Source: Flavobacterium sp. LHD-80
GTDB lineage: Bacteria; Bacteroidota; Bacteroidia; Flavobacteriales; Flavobacteriaceae
DNA length: 64,000 nucleotides
Direction of reading: 5' to 3'
NCBI RefSeq assembly: GCF_030929605.1
Contig: NZ_JAVFVS010000004.1
Span: 62,001 to 126,000, forward strand
A model generated the notes under the pieces. The model worked only from the letters and a program-made list of their open reading frames with translations, had not been told where the DNA came from and did no database searches. Positions 52,621-60,837 of the stretch are shown one piece after another; within the stretch, counting starts at the first letter, position 1, and the number at the start of each line of letters is the position of its first letter. The position numbers were made by a program, and so were the translations under genes.

Positions 52621-53799
52621 TTATTCAATTTGTTTCTTGCTAAAAGTCGTTAAAAGCAAATAACTTATAAGGCCAACTGATAGCGCCGAAACGGTTGCTA
52701 AAATAAGACTTCCTACAATATATTGCGTAGCATTTTTTTGAATATCGTCGAGCGTGATTGAACTATCTAAAACTAGAGGTGCATCGCTCGATACAAAAAT
52801 GCTTCCAACTTGAAGCGACGCATAAATAATAAACGGAATAAATGGCGGAAAACTAACATTTGAAGTCAAATAAGCAATGACTTTGTTGAGCCTGAAAATA
52901 GCGGCAAAAGTAAAAAGCAAAATGGTTTGAAAACCCCAAAAAGGCGAAAATCCAATAAAAATCCCCAAAGCAATTGCTGCAGCTTTTTTAAAATTAGAAT
53001 CCTTGCTTTCTAAAATGTCTTCGAGAAAGAACTTTTTAAAACCTTTTTTTTTTGCTCTTCTAAAAAAATCTCTCGGCTTTATGTAAAGCAAAGCATTAGT
53101 CACCAAAACCGTATTTAAAATACTGATTCGGGTAAAATCACGAAACGGACGAAAGTGAGAAACACGTTCTGCAGGATTGTACAAAACCTGAATCGGAATG
53201 TTTTTAACTACAATTCCTTTCCATGCCGCACGCACAATCACTTCAATTTCGAACTCAAATTTATTGGTGTAAAATTGTTTTGGAAGTAGTTGCAGCGGAT
53301 ATAATCTAAAACCAGATTGCGTATCTTCTAATTTGATTCCCGTTTCGAACTTAAACCAAAAATTCGAAAACTTATTCCCAAAACTGCTTTTCTTCGGCAC
53401 ATTTTCCTGCGTCATATTTCGACTTCCAATCAGCAAAGAATTTGGTTCTTCTTGAATTGCTGCAATAAAATTCGGAATGTCAGAAGCAAAATGCTGTCCG
53501 TCAGAATCGATTGTTATGGCGTACTCAAAATTTTGTTCCAATGCTTTTCTGAAACCATTTCTTAGCGCTCTTCCTTTTCCTAAATTTTTTGGATGATGAA
53601 TTTGAGTTAGTTGTGAATATTGTTTCAGAATTTCGAAAGTCTCATCTGTCGAACCGTCGTTGACAATAATAACATTGGCAGTATATTCTAAAATAGAATC
53701 CAGCACTTTTTTTAATGTTTTCTGATTGTTGTACGTTGGTACAATAACACAAAACGAAGTGGAATTAAGTAAATCGTGCTGAAGTAAAATTGGTTTCAT
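52621..53799 (-). CDS. GT2 glycosyltransferase fused to DUF2062
   Basis: This 392-residue protein has a dolichyl-phosphate mannosyltransferase-like GT2 domain (CVIVPTYNNQKTLKKVL; IVNDGSTDET; ITIDSDGQHF with the metal DxD; DTQSGFRLYP), then from about residue 240 a DUF2062 membrane domain (AAAIALGIFIGFSPFWGFQTIL; SNVSFPPFIPFIIYASL). It acts at the inner membrane. The same fusion is familiar from aryl-polyene and flexirubin clusters. Its substrate is not known. Confidence 0.9.
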   Translation of the reverse strand: MKPILLQHDLLNSTSFCVIVPTYNNQKTLKKVLDSILEYTANVIIVNDGSTDETFEILKQYSQLTQIHHPKNLGKGRALRNGFRKALEQNFEYAITIDSDGQHFASDIPNFIAAIQEEPNSLLIGSRNMTQENVPKKSSFGNKFSNFWFKFETGIKLEDTQSGFRLYPLQLLPKQFYTNKFEFEIEVIVRAAWKGIVVKNIPIQVLYNPAERVSHFRPFRDFTRISILNTVLVTNALLYIKPRDFFRRAKKKGFKKFFLEDILESKDSNFKKAAAIALGIFIGFSPFWGFQTILLFTFAAIFRLNKVIAYLTSNVSFPPFIPFIIYASLQVGSIFVSSDAPLVLDSSITLDDIQKNATQYIVGSLILATVSALSVGLISYLLLTTFSKKQIE

Positions 53800-53817
53800 G
53801 AGGAGTTGTGCTTTCGC

Positions 53818-54303
53818 TTACTTCACAAATTGTTTCTCTTTTTCAGAAAAACTTTTTGATTGTAAAATAAAGTCTTTTAGATATTCTTTTAATGCACCGC
53901 TTTGATCAGCATAATGCTCTGTAAGATATTTTTTGTCTTCTTTGATATTTTTTTTATAACCCGTAATTCCAGGAACATTTTCCTGAATGCTCAATCTAAT
54001 CATTCTGATTTCGATATTGTCTGGTTCACTTTTTATAGTCGATTCAAGCAATTTTGCACCTTCTTTAAAGCGGTCAATTTTATCTTTTAATTTCTTTTTG
54101 AAATTGGAATCCAACAAAATTGAAGCAGCTTTATAAGCGACTAAAGTTTTATTTGCATCATCAGAAATGCCAGCTAGTTTTTCTGAAAATTCTTTTGCAT
54201 TACTTTCAGATTTTGTAACCGTTGTATACATTTTTCTGATGGACGCCAAATCTGGATTACCCACAAAATTGATCCATAAAAGTAATGTCAATAGCAGTTT
54301 CAT
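53818..54303 (-). CDS. Uncharacterised exported helical protein of the pigment cluster
   Basis: This 161-residue protein has a short signal peptide (LLLTLLLWINFVG) and an all-helical body (SIRKMYTTVTKSESNAKEFSE; FKKKLKDKIDRFKEGAKLLES; NIEIRMIRLSIQENVPGI). No family was recognised. Its start lies 2 bases before the dehydratase stop, and the GT2 gene follows, so it is part of the cluster. A periplasmic helper role is likely but unproven. Confidence 0.75.
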   Translation of the reverse strand: MKLLLTLLLWINFVGNPDLASIRKMYTTVTKSESNAKEFSEKLAGISDDANKTLVAYKAASILLDSNFKKKLKDKIDRFKEGAKLLESTIKSEPDNIEIRMIRLSIQENVPGITGYKKNIKEDKKYLTEHYADQSGALKEYLKDFILQSKSFSEKEKQFVK

Positions 54304-54305
54304 AA

Positions 54306-54677
54306 TTACATTTTTTTGTACACATTGCTTAATTTCAAAGCAACAGTGTCATTAAAATAAGTAGTGTTTTTTACTTTAACCAAATTCTCTTCGGTTATTG
54401 TAATGTCAAGTTCCAAGCGCAATTCCGGATTGACTTCTGGATTAATTAGCGCCATGAATTTAACATTGGCAAGCGTTTGAATTATTAAAGTTTGTTGCGT
54501 AATTTTCTCTGTCAGTTCTTTAATAATTTGAATCATGCACACACCCGGCATAATTGGATTTCCCGGAAAATGGCCTTTAAAAACTTCATGTTTTTCATTG
54601 ACCAAAATCGTAATATTATATTTAGAATCTGATATTTTTTCTTCTGAAAGTATTTTATAAAAATCTTTTAAAACCAT
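54306..54677 (-). CDS. Hotdog-fold 3-hydroxyacyl-ACP dehydratase-like protein with substituted catalytic acid
   Basis: This 123-residue FabZ/FabA-type protein has the motif KGHFPGNPIMPGVCMIQIIK. The catalytic His36 is present, but the partner position fourteen residues on, Glu in FabZ, is Gln50. Size fits the ApeI-like dehydratases of aryl-polyene clusters, which remove water from 3-hydroxyacyl-ACP. With Gln in place of Glu, dehydration may be weak, and it might act as an isomerase, a binding protein or a regulatory subunit instead. It lies 2 bases from its downstream neighbour gene. Confidence 0.8.
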   Translation of the reverse strand: MVLKDFYKILSEEKISDSKYNITILVNEKHEVFKGHFPGNPIMPGVCMIQIIKELTEKITQQTLIIQTLANVKFMALINPEVNPELRLELDITITEENLVKVKNTTYFNDTVALKLSNVYKKM

Positions 54678-54679
54678 TT

Positions 54680-55282
54680 TTATTTTACTTTAAAAGTATA
54701 ACTAATACCAAACTGCAATACCTGATTTAAAATGATTTGATCATAATAATAGTCATCATAATCAATACCATCATAACCGTAAATATCAATTAAACCTTGT
54801 TTAAATCTTGCTTCAAAAGTTAAACCGTTTGGTAGAGTATAGCCAATACCGCCAACAAATGAAAAATCTGTACCAATTGGATCATATCCATATCGTCCAA
54901 AATTATCACTTGTTTTCAAATCAAGTGATGGTCCAGCTAGAACGTGAAAACCTTGACCACCAAAGTTAAACTTTGCAACGGCGCCAAGTGTTACATAATT
55001 TAATTCATATTTTGCGTCTTGATATGGTGCTCCATTATAATATTCTCTTCCTTCGGCACCTTGTCTTGAATAGGTTATTTCAGGCTGAAGCGTAAAATAT
55101 TTATTGAATTTTATGGCAACTAAACCTCCAACATAATAATCGGCTTTCATACTATTGTTGTCAATATTGGTTAAACTTGTTAGGTTTAAACCACCTCTAA
55201 TACCTGGACTTACAGATACTTGCGCTTGCGTTGAAACAAGGCCAATAAATAAAACAAATGCAAATAAGGTTAATTTTTTCAT
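54680..55282 (-). CDS. Outer-membrane beta-barrel (porin-like) protein
   Basis: This 200-residue protein has a signal peptide (LTLFAFVLFIGLVSTQAQ) and an eight-stranded barrel pattern: SPGIRGGLNLTSLT, KFNKYFTLQPEITYSRQG, VTLGAVAKFNF and a C-terminal strand VLQFGISYTFKVK. The turn segments are rich in Tyr and Asp (YGYDGIDYDDYYYD). It is an outer-membrane protein of the PF13568-like type, inserted in the middle of the pigment cluster, perhaps to hold or pass the pigment. Confidence 0.88.
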   Translation of the reverse strand: MKKLTLFAFVLFIGLVSTQAQVSVSPGIRGGLNLTSLTNIDNNSMKADYYVGGLVAIKFNKYFTLQPEITYSRQGAEGREYYNGAPYQDAKYELNYVTLGAVAKFNFGGQGFHVLAGPSLDLKTSDNFGRYGYDPIGTDFSFVGGIGYTLPNGLTFEARFKQGLIDIYGYDGIDYDDYYYDQIILNQVLQFGISYTFKVK

Positions 55283-55301
55283 GGTTGGTTTGGTTATATT
55301 T

Positions 55302-55937
55302 TTATTCTGATTTAAAATAATTCAGTTCAATTTTCAACTTGATATTTTGATGCAAAATGACGACTTTTTCAGCAAATTTATCGTTTTCTAAAGTAAAAGT
55401 AATTGTTATTTTTTCTTTTGTTTTTGAAGCATTAACAACTTTCGTTACTTTTTGATCATTTTTGGGTATAAAAAGATAATTATCGTAATCACCATCTGCC
55501 GATTTATAAATGTTATCAGTTTCGTTTTCGAATTGTTCCTGAACTAAATAATCTTTTTTGAGAAGCAATCTAAAATCATCTGTCAAAGTATTAATCAGTA
55601 TTTTTCGATCCAATTCTGATACAATCGAATTGACTTTAAAAGTCTTTTCAGCAATTTCAAAATCCAGTAATTTGTTTCCAAATTCGGTTGTAAAAACTAC
55701 TCGATGTGTGGTGTCATTAATTTTTTTGGCGATGAAAATCCCAGACATTTCATGACCGTAAACCGTGATGTTGGTTTTGTAAACATAATCGGTTTTTGAG
55801 TTGGCGAAATACGGAACTTCAATAGCGGTTTTGTCTAATTTTTTAGGCGTATAATTTTTTGTGACCGAGCCACAGGAAACTAAAACAATTGCCAGAAAAC
55901 AATTAATTAGTAAAAACTGAATCGTCGATTTTTGCAT
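55302..55937 (-). CDS. Lipoprotein of the pigment cluster
   Basis: This 211-residue protein has a lipobox (FLAIVLVSC, Cys at about residue 22) and a beta-rich body (YKTNITVYGHEMSGIFIAKKI; TTEFGNKLLDFEIAEKTF) like LolB/DUF3261-type half-barrels. In aryl-polyene clusters a lipoprotein of this kind accompanies the LolA-like carrier. The gene overlaps the LolA-like gene by 35 bases, which supports a paired role in moving the product to the outer membrane. Family assignment is tentative. Confidence 0.78.
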   Translation of the reverse strand: MQKSTIQFLLINCFLAIVLVSCGSVTKNYTPKKLDKTAIEVPYFANSKTDYVYKTNITVYGHEMSGIFIAKKINDTTHRVVFTTEFGNKLLDFEIAEKTFKVNSIVSELDRKILINTLTDDFRLLLKKDYLVQEQFENETDNIYKSADGDYDNYLFIPKNDQKVTKVVNASKTKEKITITFTLENDKFAEKVVILHQNIKLKIELNYFKSE

Positions 55938-56529
55938 TGATCACTTTGTTTTTAAGTACAATTCGGGTGTAATCTTCAGATGATTCCAAAAGTTTTACCT
56001 GAACAACTGTTGCTTCTTCTTTATCGAAAGTCAGTTCAATTTGTTTGATGTATTTCTTCAACGTCGCATCTTTCGGAACAAATTTCGCCAAGTTCTGACC
56101 TTTTAATTTGAAATACGAAATCGTAAATTCTTTGTCGTCAAACATGTTTCCGCTTACGCTTCCAATAATCAATTTGTTGATTCTTGCAAAGATTTTGCTG
56201 TTGCCAATATCAACCGCGCTTTTCTTTCCTTCGTCGTTAATCAGGATTTTTCCGTTCTTGAAAACAATGCTGTAATTGTATGGTTTTTTATATTGCCAAG
56301 ACAATAACGCAGGTTCTTTAAAAACCATTTTTCCAGAAGTTTCAATGTCTTTTGATAAAAAATCCAAATGTTTGTATTGCACAAAATCAGTACTCAAAGT
56401 TTTGATTTTTTTCGAAACCACATTTACATCTTGTTTGAAAGACGCAATTTCGGCATCAGTCATTTTTTGTTCTTGGGCGAACAAATTGCCTGAAATAAAT
56501 AGAATCAACAATGCTATTTTAGTTTTCAT
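55903..56529 (-). CDS. LolA-like outer-membrane lipoprotein carrier
   Basis: This 208-residue periplasmic protein has a signal peptide (KIALLILFISGNLFAQ), then a LolA-like half-barrel: TLSTDFVQYKHLDFLSKDI, SGKMVFKEPALLSWQYKKP and YSIVFKNGKILIND match the central LolA pattern. In the cluster it probably carries the lipid-like pigment or a lipoprotein across the periplasm. It overlaps the next lipoprotein gene by 35 bases. Confidence 0.85.
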   Translation of the reverse strand: MKTKIALLILFISGNLFAQEQKMTDAEIASFKQDVNVVSKKIKTLSTDFVQYKHLDFLSKDIETSGKMVFKEPALLSWQYKKPYNYSIVFKNGKILINDEGKKSAVDIGNSKIFARINKLIIGSVSGNMFDDKEFTISYFKLKGQNLAKFVPKDATLKKYIKQIELTFDKEEATVVQVKLLESSEDYTRIVLKNKVINAKIDDSVFTN

Positions 56530-56560
56530 GTTTTTTTAAATTGTGCTTAAATTTTGCCAC

Positions 56561-56578
56561 TCCCGATAGCTATCGGGA
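56561..56578. repeat. Perfect palindrome TCCCGATAGCTATCGGGA
   Basis: An 18-base perfect palindrome lies in the 122-base gap between the LolA-like and deacetylase genes. Words like CACGAATTTTTAATTT on its left-hand side resemble the repeats seen at 60753 and 62054. No gene is present in this gap. Confidence 0.9.
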
Positions 56579-56651
56579 TACACCAATTTTCACGAATTTT
56601 TAATTTAAGAAAATCAGTTTAAATCCGCATCTTCGCGTTAGCGAATCCGTT

Positions 56652-57437
56652 TCATCGGCGTTCAATTTCATAAGCATTAAGATTCAGTAACTCCTCAACA
56701 GAAACTACTTCGTAATTATTTTGCTGTAAAAATTGCAAAAACTGTTCCAATACCAAAACAGAATGCGGAGCAGTATCGTGCAAAAGTACAATTCCGCCGG
56801 GAGAAACTCGTTTTTTAATTCGGCTTAAAATCAAATCCTGATTTTTTGTTCCTCCGTCTAGCGAACGAATATTCCAGCCAATAACTTTGTGTCCGGTAAC
56901 TTTTAAAGCTCTTCGAATCGAAGGAGTCGTAACTCCGTAAGGTGGACGAAAAAAGTTGATTTTTTTGGATGTGAATTTTTCTAATAATTTATCGGTTTTG
57001 CGAAGTTCATCCGTTATTTTGTCTTCATGATAAAAATCAAAAAACTTAGAATGAGAATAAGAATGATTTCCAACCAAATGACCTTCAGCGATAACTTGTT
57101 TTAAAATTTCAGGATGCTTTTCAATATTTTTTCCAATGCAAAAGAAAGTCGCTTTGGCATTATATTTTTTCAGAAGTTCTAAAACTTCTAAAGTAAATTC
57201 AGTCGGACCATCATCAAAAGTTAGTGCAATTTTTTTTTCTGTTTCCGATGGATTATTGCAGAACGCTTTTACATGATAATTAGAAGAAATTCGCGCAGAA
57301 CCAAAAGCATTTATTCCAATCCAAATCAGAACAATCAGAACAAACCACCAAAAATTTATTGCAGTATAAAGGCTCAGAAAAAATAATACGAGCAATAAAA
57401 AGATAAAAAAAACAGATATGTTTTTATGCGTTATCAT
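56652..57437 (-). CDS. Polysaccharide deacetylase (CE4/NodB-like)
   Basis: This 261-residue protein has two N-terminal membrane helices (residues about 8-42) and a NodB domain: motif 1 ALTFDDGPTEFT, motif 2 HLVGNHSYSHSKF, motif 3 FFRPPYGVT, then IGWNIRSLDGG and IVLLHDTAPHS. Metal ligands Asp and both His are present. It should remove acetyl or related groups from a carbohydrate outside the cytosol. It overlaps the upstream ketosynthase gene by 4 bases; its role in pigment synthesis is unclear. Confidence 0.92.
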   Translation of the reverse strand: MITHKNISVFFIFLLLVLFFLSLYTAINFWWFVLIVLIWIGINAFGSARISSNYHVKAFCNNPSETEKKIALTFDDGPTEFTLEVLELLKKYNAKATFFCIGKNIEKHPEILKQVIAEGHLVGNHSYSHSKFFDFYHEDKITDELRKTDKLLEKFTSKKINFFRPPYGVTTPSIRRALKVTGHKVIGWNIRSLDGGTKNQDLILSRIKKRVSPGGIVLLHDTAPHSVLVLEQFLQFLQQNNYEVVSVEELLNLNAYEIERR

Positions 57438-58495
57438 TTTGAAAGCAACGTAAAACTATGATTTTTTCCATTTACTTGATTGTACAATAAAATGGTATTG
57501 TAAGCTGGTTTTGAAACCGAATTTACTTTTACAATTTCTGGAATTTCTTGCGTTTTTATAACCTTTGAAGCCATCCACAAAGCAAATGCCGAAGCTGTAT
57601 CGTATTCTCCGCTCAAATGTTTGTAGAACAATTGAGGCGTTTTTGCGAAAGCATTTTCAGAAAGGTTTTTATAATAAAAATCAGAATCTGAGTTTCCGTC
57701 AAAACCTAAAACGACAGCATCAAGATCTGAAATTTGTAAATTATTTTGTTTTAAAAAATTGATAATTGCGTTTTCAATTTCATTTTCTTCCAAAGTATTT
57801 ACGATTTCAATATCCAGAATTTCTGCATAAGTATTGGCTTTTCGTTCATTTTCCAAAACAAAAAAACTTGCGCCTTCGCCGTAAACAACACCGCTGGAAT
57901 TGGCATTTAAAACTTCAGCAGGAAGATCATTTTCTTTTTTAATTCTTCCTGCCAATTTAAAAAGCGATAAAGTATATTCGCCATTTTCATCAACGCCACC
58001 AACTAAAATTGAATTGGCTTCGTCTTCTTCAATCTGCATTTTAGCATCCAAAAGTGCCGATTCAAAAGAAACTGCGCCATTTACATAGGTAAAATTATAA
58101 CCTTTGCATTGTAAAGAAAGTGCGATTTGTGCGCCAACCGTATTATGAGTCGATTGAATAAATGAAGTTGGCGTTAAAAATTCTTCATTATTATCAAGAA
58201 TATTTTTCAGGAATTTTTCAGAATCTTCGATACAGCCCAAACCGGTTCCGGTAATGATCGCGTCAACATTTTCAACATTGGCATCTTTCATTGCCAAAGC
58301 CGAAGCTACAATTCCGTTTTTTACTCCTTTAGCCATTCTTCTGCTCATCGTAGGAGAAATATAATCTTTGTAAACCGGAGAAACGATCGACAAAACATTT
58401 TCAGAATTGTTGATTACAGCGTCTTCTAAAAAAACAGTATCAAATGTTTTTTGAGTCGAAATACAGCCTACTCCATTTATATATGTTTTTTTCAT
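57434..58495 (-). CDS. Ketosynthase-fold protein without catalytic residues (chain-length-factor-like)
   Basis: This 353-residue protein has thiolase fold signatures (MSRRMAKGVKNGIVASALAM; FIQSTHNTVGAQIAL; VYGEGASFFVLENE). The Cys position in the nucleophile loop reads TYVNGAVSFESA, with Ala about residue 141. The His-Gly-Thr loop reads LGFDGNSDSD, and the second His position reads LSGEYDTASA. All three catalytic residues are therefore lost. Such proteins pair with an active ketosynthase and set chain length. It overlaps the active ketosynthase gene (58495) by one base, fitting a heterodimer. Confidence 0.85.
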   Translation of the reverse strand: MKKTYINGVGCISTQKTFDTVFLEDAVINNSENVLSIVSPVYKDYISPTMSRRMAKGVKNGIVASALAMKDANVENVDAIITGTGLGCIEDSEKFLKNILDNNEEFLTPTSFIQSTHNTVGAQIALSLQCKGYNFTYVNGAVSFESALLDAKMQIEEDEANSILVGGVDENGEYTLSLFKLAGRIKKENDLPAEVLNANSSGVVYGEGASFFVLENERKANTYAEILDIEIVNTLEENEIENAIINFLKQNNLQISDLDAVVLGFDGNSDSDFYYKNLSENAFAKTPQLFYKHLSGEYDTASAFALWMASKVIKTQEIPEIVKVNSVSKPAYNTILLYNQVNGKNHSFTLLSK

Positions 58496-59694
58496 TAGCT
58501 TTTAGAAAATATAAGTGTCGAACAATTTCCTCCAAAACCGAATGAGTTGGACAAAACGTGTTCGATGTTTTTCATTTTTAAAGTTGTCTGTGGTTTCAAC
58601 TCAAACTCTTCCATTTGATTTTCAAAATTCAAATTTGGATAAACCACATTATTTTGAATCGCTAAAACCGAATAAACAGCTTCAATTGCAGCCGCCGCCG
58701 CTAAAGTATGGCCTGTAAATGGTTTTGTCGAACTGAAATCTGGAACTTTTTCATTTTCATAAATTCGGAGTAAAGCTCTTCCTTCAGATAAATCGTTATT
58801 TGGCGTTGCGGTTCCGTGAACGTTGATATAATCAATTTCAGAAGGTTTTATTCCCGAAACTTCAAAAGCTTTTTTCATTGCCAAATAAGCGCCGTCACCA
58901 TTTTCTGAAGAAGCAGTTTGGTGAAAAGCATCATTTGCATTTCCGTAACCCGAAACTCTTGCCAAGACTTTTTTGTTTTGTTTGGCAACAACTTCATCCG
59001 ATTCTAAAACTAAGAAAGCCGCCGCTTCACCAAGATTTAATCCTTTTCGGTTATTGTCAAAAGGTTTATTATAATCGTCAGATAAAATCATCAAAGTTTT
59101 GAATCCGTTGATGGTAAATTTTGCCAAAGCATCTGTTCCACCAACAATAACGCGATCTAATTTTCCGGTTTTAATCAGTCGAGCACCCAGCATAATTGAG
59201 TTTGCAGCCGATGAACAAGCGGTACTGATTGTCGTAACCATTCCTTTTAAACCAAGTTCCGAAGCAATTTTTTCAGCCACATCGCCGCCGTCATGACAAG
59301 TAATATATTTTACCAATTCAGGTTTTTCGAAATAATCGTAATAATGTTTTTCGGTCATGTCCATGCCACCAACACTTGTCGCCGAAATAAGTCCGGTTCT
59401 GAATTCGTTGATAGAAGTAATTCCAGCATTTTCAACGGCTTGTTTGGCTGCCAAAGCGCCAATCATTGCTGTTCTAGAGAAATTATTATTTTCAGAAAGC
59501 TGTAATTCGGCAATCAATTTTTCATTGGTTTTTTTGATTTCACCAACTTTGATGACATCGGCATGAACCGTCGGAATATTTTCAATTCTGGAAATACCGA
59601 TTTTATTTTCGATTAGGGAAATATAATTTTCTTCAACTGAATTTCCAATCGAAGAGATAATTCCCATTCCCGTTATTGCGACACCTTTTGTCAT
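58495..59694 (-). CDS. Beta-ketoacyl-ACP synthase II-type (active)
   Basis: This 399-residue enzyme keeps the full triad: Cys160 in ISTACSSAANSIM, His293 in NVHGTATPNND and His329 in TKPFTGHTLAA. It condenses malonyl-ACP with the growing chain. It is translationally coupled to the inactive partner that follows, and the ACP gene lies upstream on the same strand. It is probably one of the chain-extending ketosynthases of the polyene. Confidence 0.94.
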   Translation of the reverse strand: MTKGVAITGMGIISSIGNSVEENYISLIENKIGISRIENIPTVHADVIKVGEIKKTNEKLIAELQLSENNNFSRTAMIGALAAKQAVENAGITSINEFRTGLISATSVGGMDMTEKHYYDYFEKPELVKYITCHDGGDVAEKIASELGLKGMVTTISTACSSAANSIMLGARLIKTGKLDRVIVGGTDALAKFTINGFKTLMILSDDYNKPFDNNRKGLNLGEAAAFLVLESDEVVAKQNKKVLARVSGYGNANDAFHQTASSENGDGAYLAMKKAFEVSGIKPSEIDYINVHGTATPNNDLSEGRALLRIYENEKVPDFSSTKPFTGHTLAAAAAIEAVYSVLAIQNNVVYPNLNFENQMEEFELKPQTTLKMKNIEHVLSNSFGFGGNCSTLIFSKS

Positions 59695-59721
59695 TTTAGA
59701 TTTATGATTTTAGATCAAATT

Positions 59722-59817
59722 AAACTTTGCGCCTTTGCGTCTTTGCGAGCAAATTTCTCGCTGTTAAGAAAAAAACTTTATGATTTAATCTCGCAAAGTC
59801 GCAGAGTCGCCAAGTTT
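59722..59817. repeat. REP-like inverted repeat (CTTTGCGNCTTTGCG type)
   Basis: Arms 59722-59749 and 59790-59817 match at most of 28 positions and carry three CTTTGCG-like units each. The element fills most of the 168-base gap between ketosynthase and ACP genes. Similar but shorter words occur at 26430-26452. Confidence 0.8.
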
Positions 59818-59862
59818 TATAAGCATTACTTTAACTTAGTAACTCTTTGCAAAAGTTTGTAA

Positions 59863-60120
59863 CTATTTTGTTCTATTCGAGTTGATGTAAGTTGCCATCG
59901 TTTCAATCGACTGGAAAATTGATTTTCCTTCTTTCGGATCAACCAGTTTAATTCCGTAATCTTTATCAAGAATCACGATTAATTCAAGTGCATCAATCGA
60001 GTCTAAACCTAAACCGTCTCCAAACAAAGGATCGTTATCTGCAATGTCTTCAACAGCGATATCTTCTAAGTTTAAAGTCGTAATGATTTTATTTTTTAAT
60101 TCTTCTTTTAATGCTTCCAT
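59863..60120 (-). CDS. Acyl carrier protein
   Basis: This 85-residue ACP has the phosphopantetheine site Ser41 in DGLGLDSIDALELIVIL, an acidic helix II and the usual four-helix size. It carries the growing aryl-polyene chain. It lies 2 bases from the short ketosynthase-like gene. Confidence 0.95.
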   Translation of the reverse strand: MEALKEELKNKIITTLNLEDIAVEDIADNDPLFGDGLGLDSIDALELIVILDKDYGIKLVDPKEGKSIFQSIETMATYINSNRTK

Positions 60121-60122
60121 GA

Positions 60123-60740
60123 TTATTTATTGTATAATGTATTGATATTTTCGTCTCTATATTTCTCGTTTTCTTCCTTGCCAATGACGCAGAGAAAAGC
60201 TTTGTAATCTTCGTTAAAATATTCCACCCAGCCACAAAGAACTTTATCTGCTTTATCTGAATTTAATAAAATATTCGAATAATTCGACATGAATTCAGTG
60301 TTGAAAGCATCAAATATAAAGAAAGAATTCTCACTTTTTAGCTGATGGCGAATACTTATTTCGCCCAAACAAATATTTGGCAATGTATAAACAAAAACTG
60401 CCGGACTTGGATAATAGTTTTCTTTGTCTGAAATTGATTCCTGATATTTTACATCGGTATCTAAACTTGACGATTTATTCGCCAAAACTAAAGCAATATT
60501 ATTTTCTTCTTCAGCAGAAACAATCGGACTCAAAAGCAACTCCGATCCTAAAAAAGCCAATTTGCTCAAAGCATCCATTTTGAAGAACTTTGGATATTGT
60601 ATTTCAAAATTGCGTAATGCTTGTTTCGAGAAATCAGCAAAATCGGTTGGTTCAATTTTGAATACGGAAGTTCCGTTCAAAACAATTTCGTTGTTTTGAA
60701 TGGTAATGTAGGATTGTATGTAGGTTTTATTTTGAGTCAT
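60123..60740 (-). CDS. Short ketosynthase-like protein without active site
   Basis: This 205-residue protein matches about the first half of a ketosynthase: FKMDALSKLAFLGSELLL, NNIALVLANKSSSLDTD and PSPAVFVYTLPNICLGEISI. The nucleophile loop reads FFIFDAFNTEFMSN, with Phe where Cys is expected, and the His loops are absent. It is about half the normal length. It starts well and lies between two intact genes, so it seems a genuine short family member (3-oxoacyl-ACP synthase-like) and not a decayed gene. A structural or regulatory role next to the ACP is likely. Confidence 0.78.
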   Translation of the reverse strand: MTQNKTYIQSYITIQNNEIVLNGTSVFKIEPTDFADFSKQALRNFEIQYPKFFKMDALSKLAFLGSELLLSPIVSAEEENNIALVLANKSSSLDTDVKYQESISDKENYYPSPAVFVYTLPNICLGEISIRHQLKSENSFFIFDAFNTEFMSNYSNILLNSDKADKVLCGWVEYFNEDYKAFLCVIGKEENEKYRDENINTLYNK

Positions 60741-60795
60741 TATTTTAGTTTAAACACGAATTTCACTAATTAACACGGATTATTTTCGGCATAAA

Positions 60796-60831
60796 AATTA
60801 CACTAATTAGTTCGTGAAAATTAGTGTAATT
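60796..60831. repeat. Inverted repeat with perfect 13-bp arms (AATTACACTAATT type)
   Basis: Arms 60796-60808 and 60819-60831 pair perfectly around a 10-base loop, 7 bases before the ketosynthase stop. The wider stretch from 60753 repeats CACGAATTTCACTAATTAACACGG words. Confidence 0.8.
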
Positions 60832-60837
60832 GGTGTT

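Noticed and set aside
60123..60740. Pseudogene call for the half-length ketosynthase
   Set aside because: The frame is clean, starts and stops are tightly placed between intact genes, and the conserved core segments are preserved; a true short family member is more likely.
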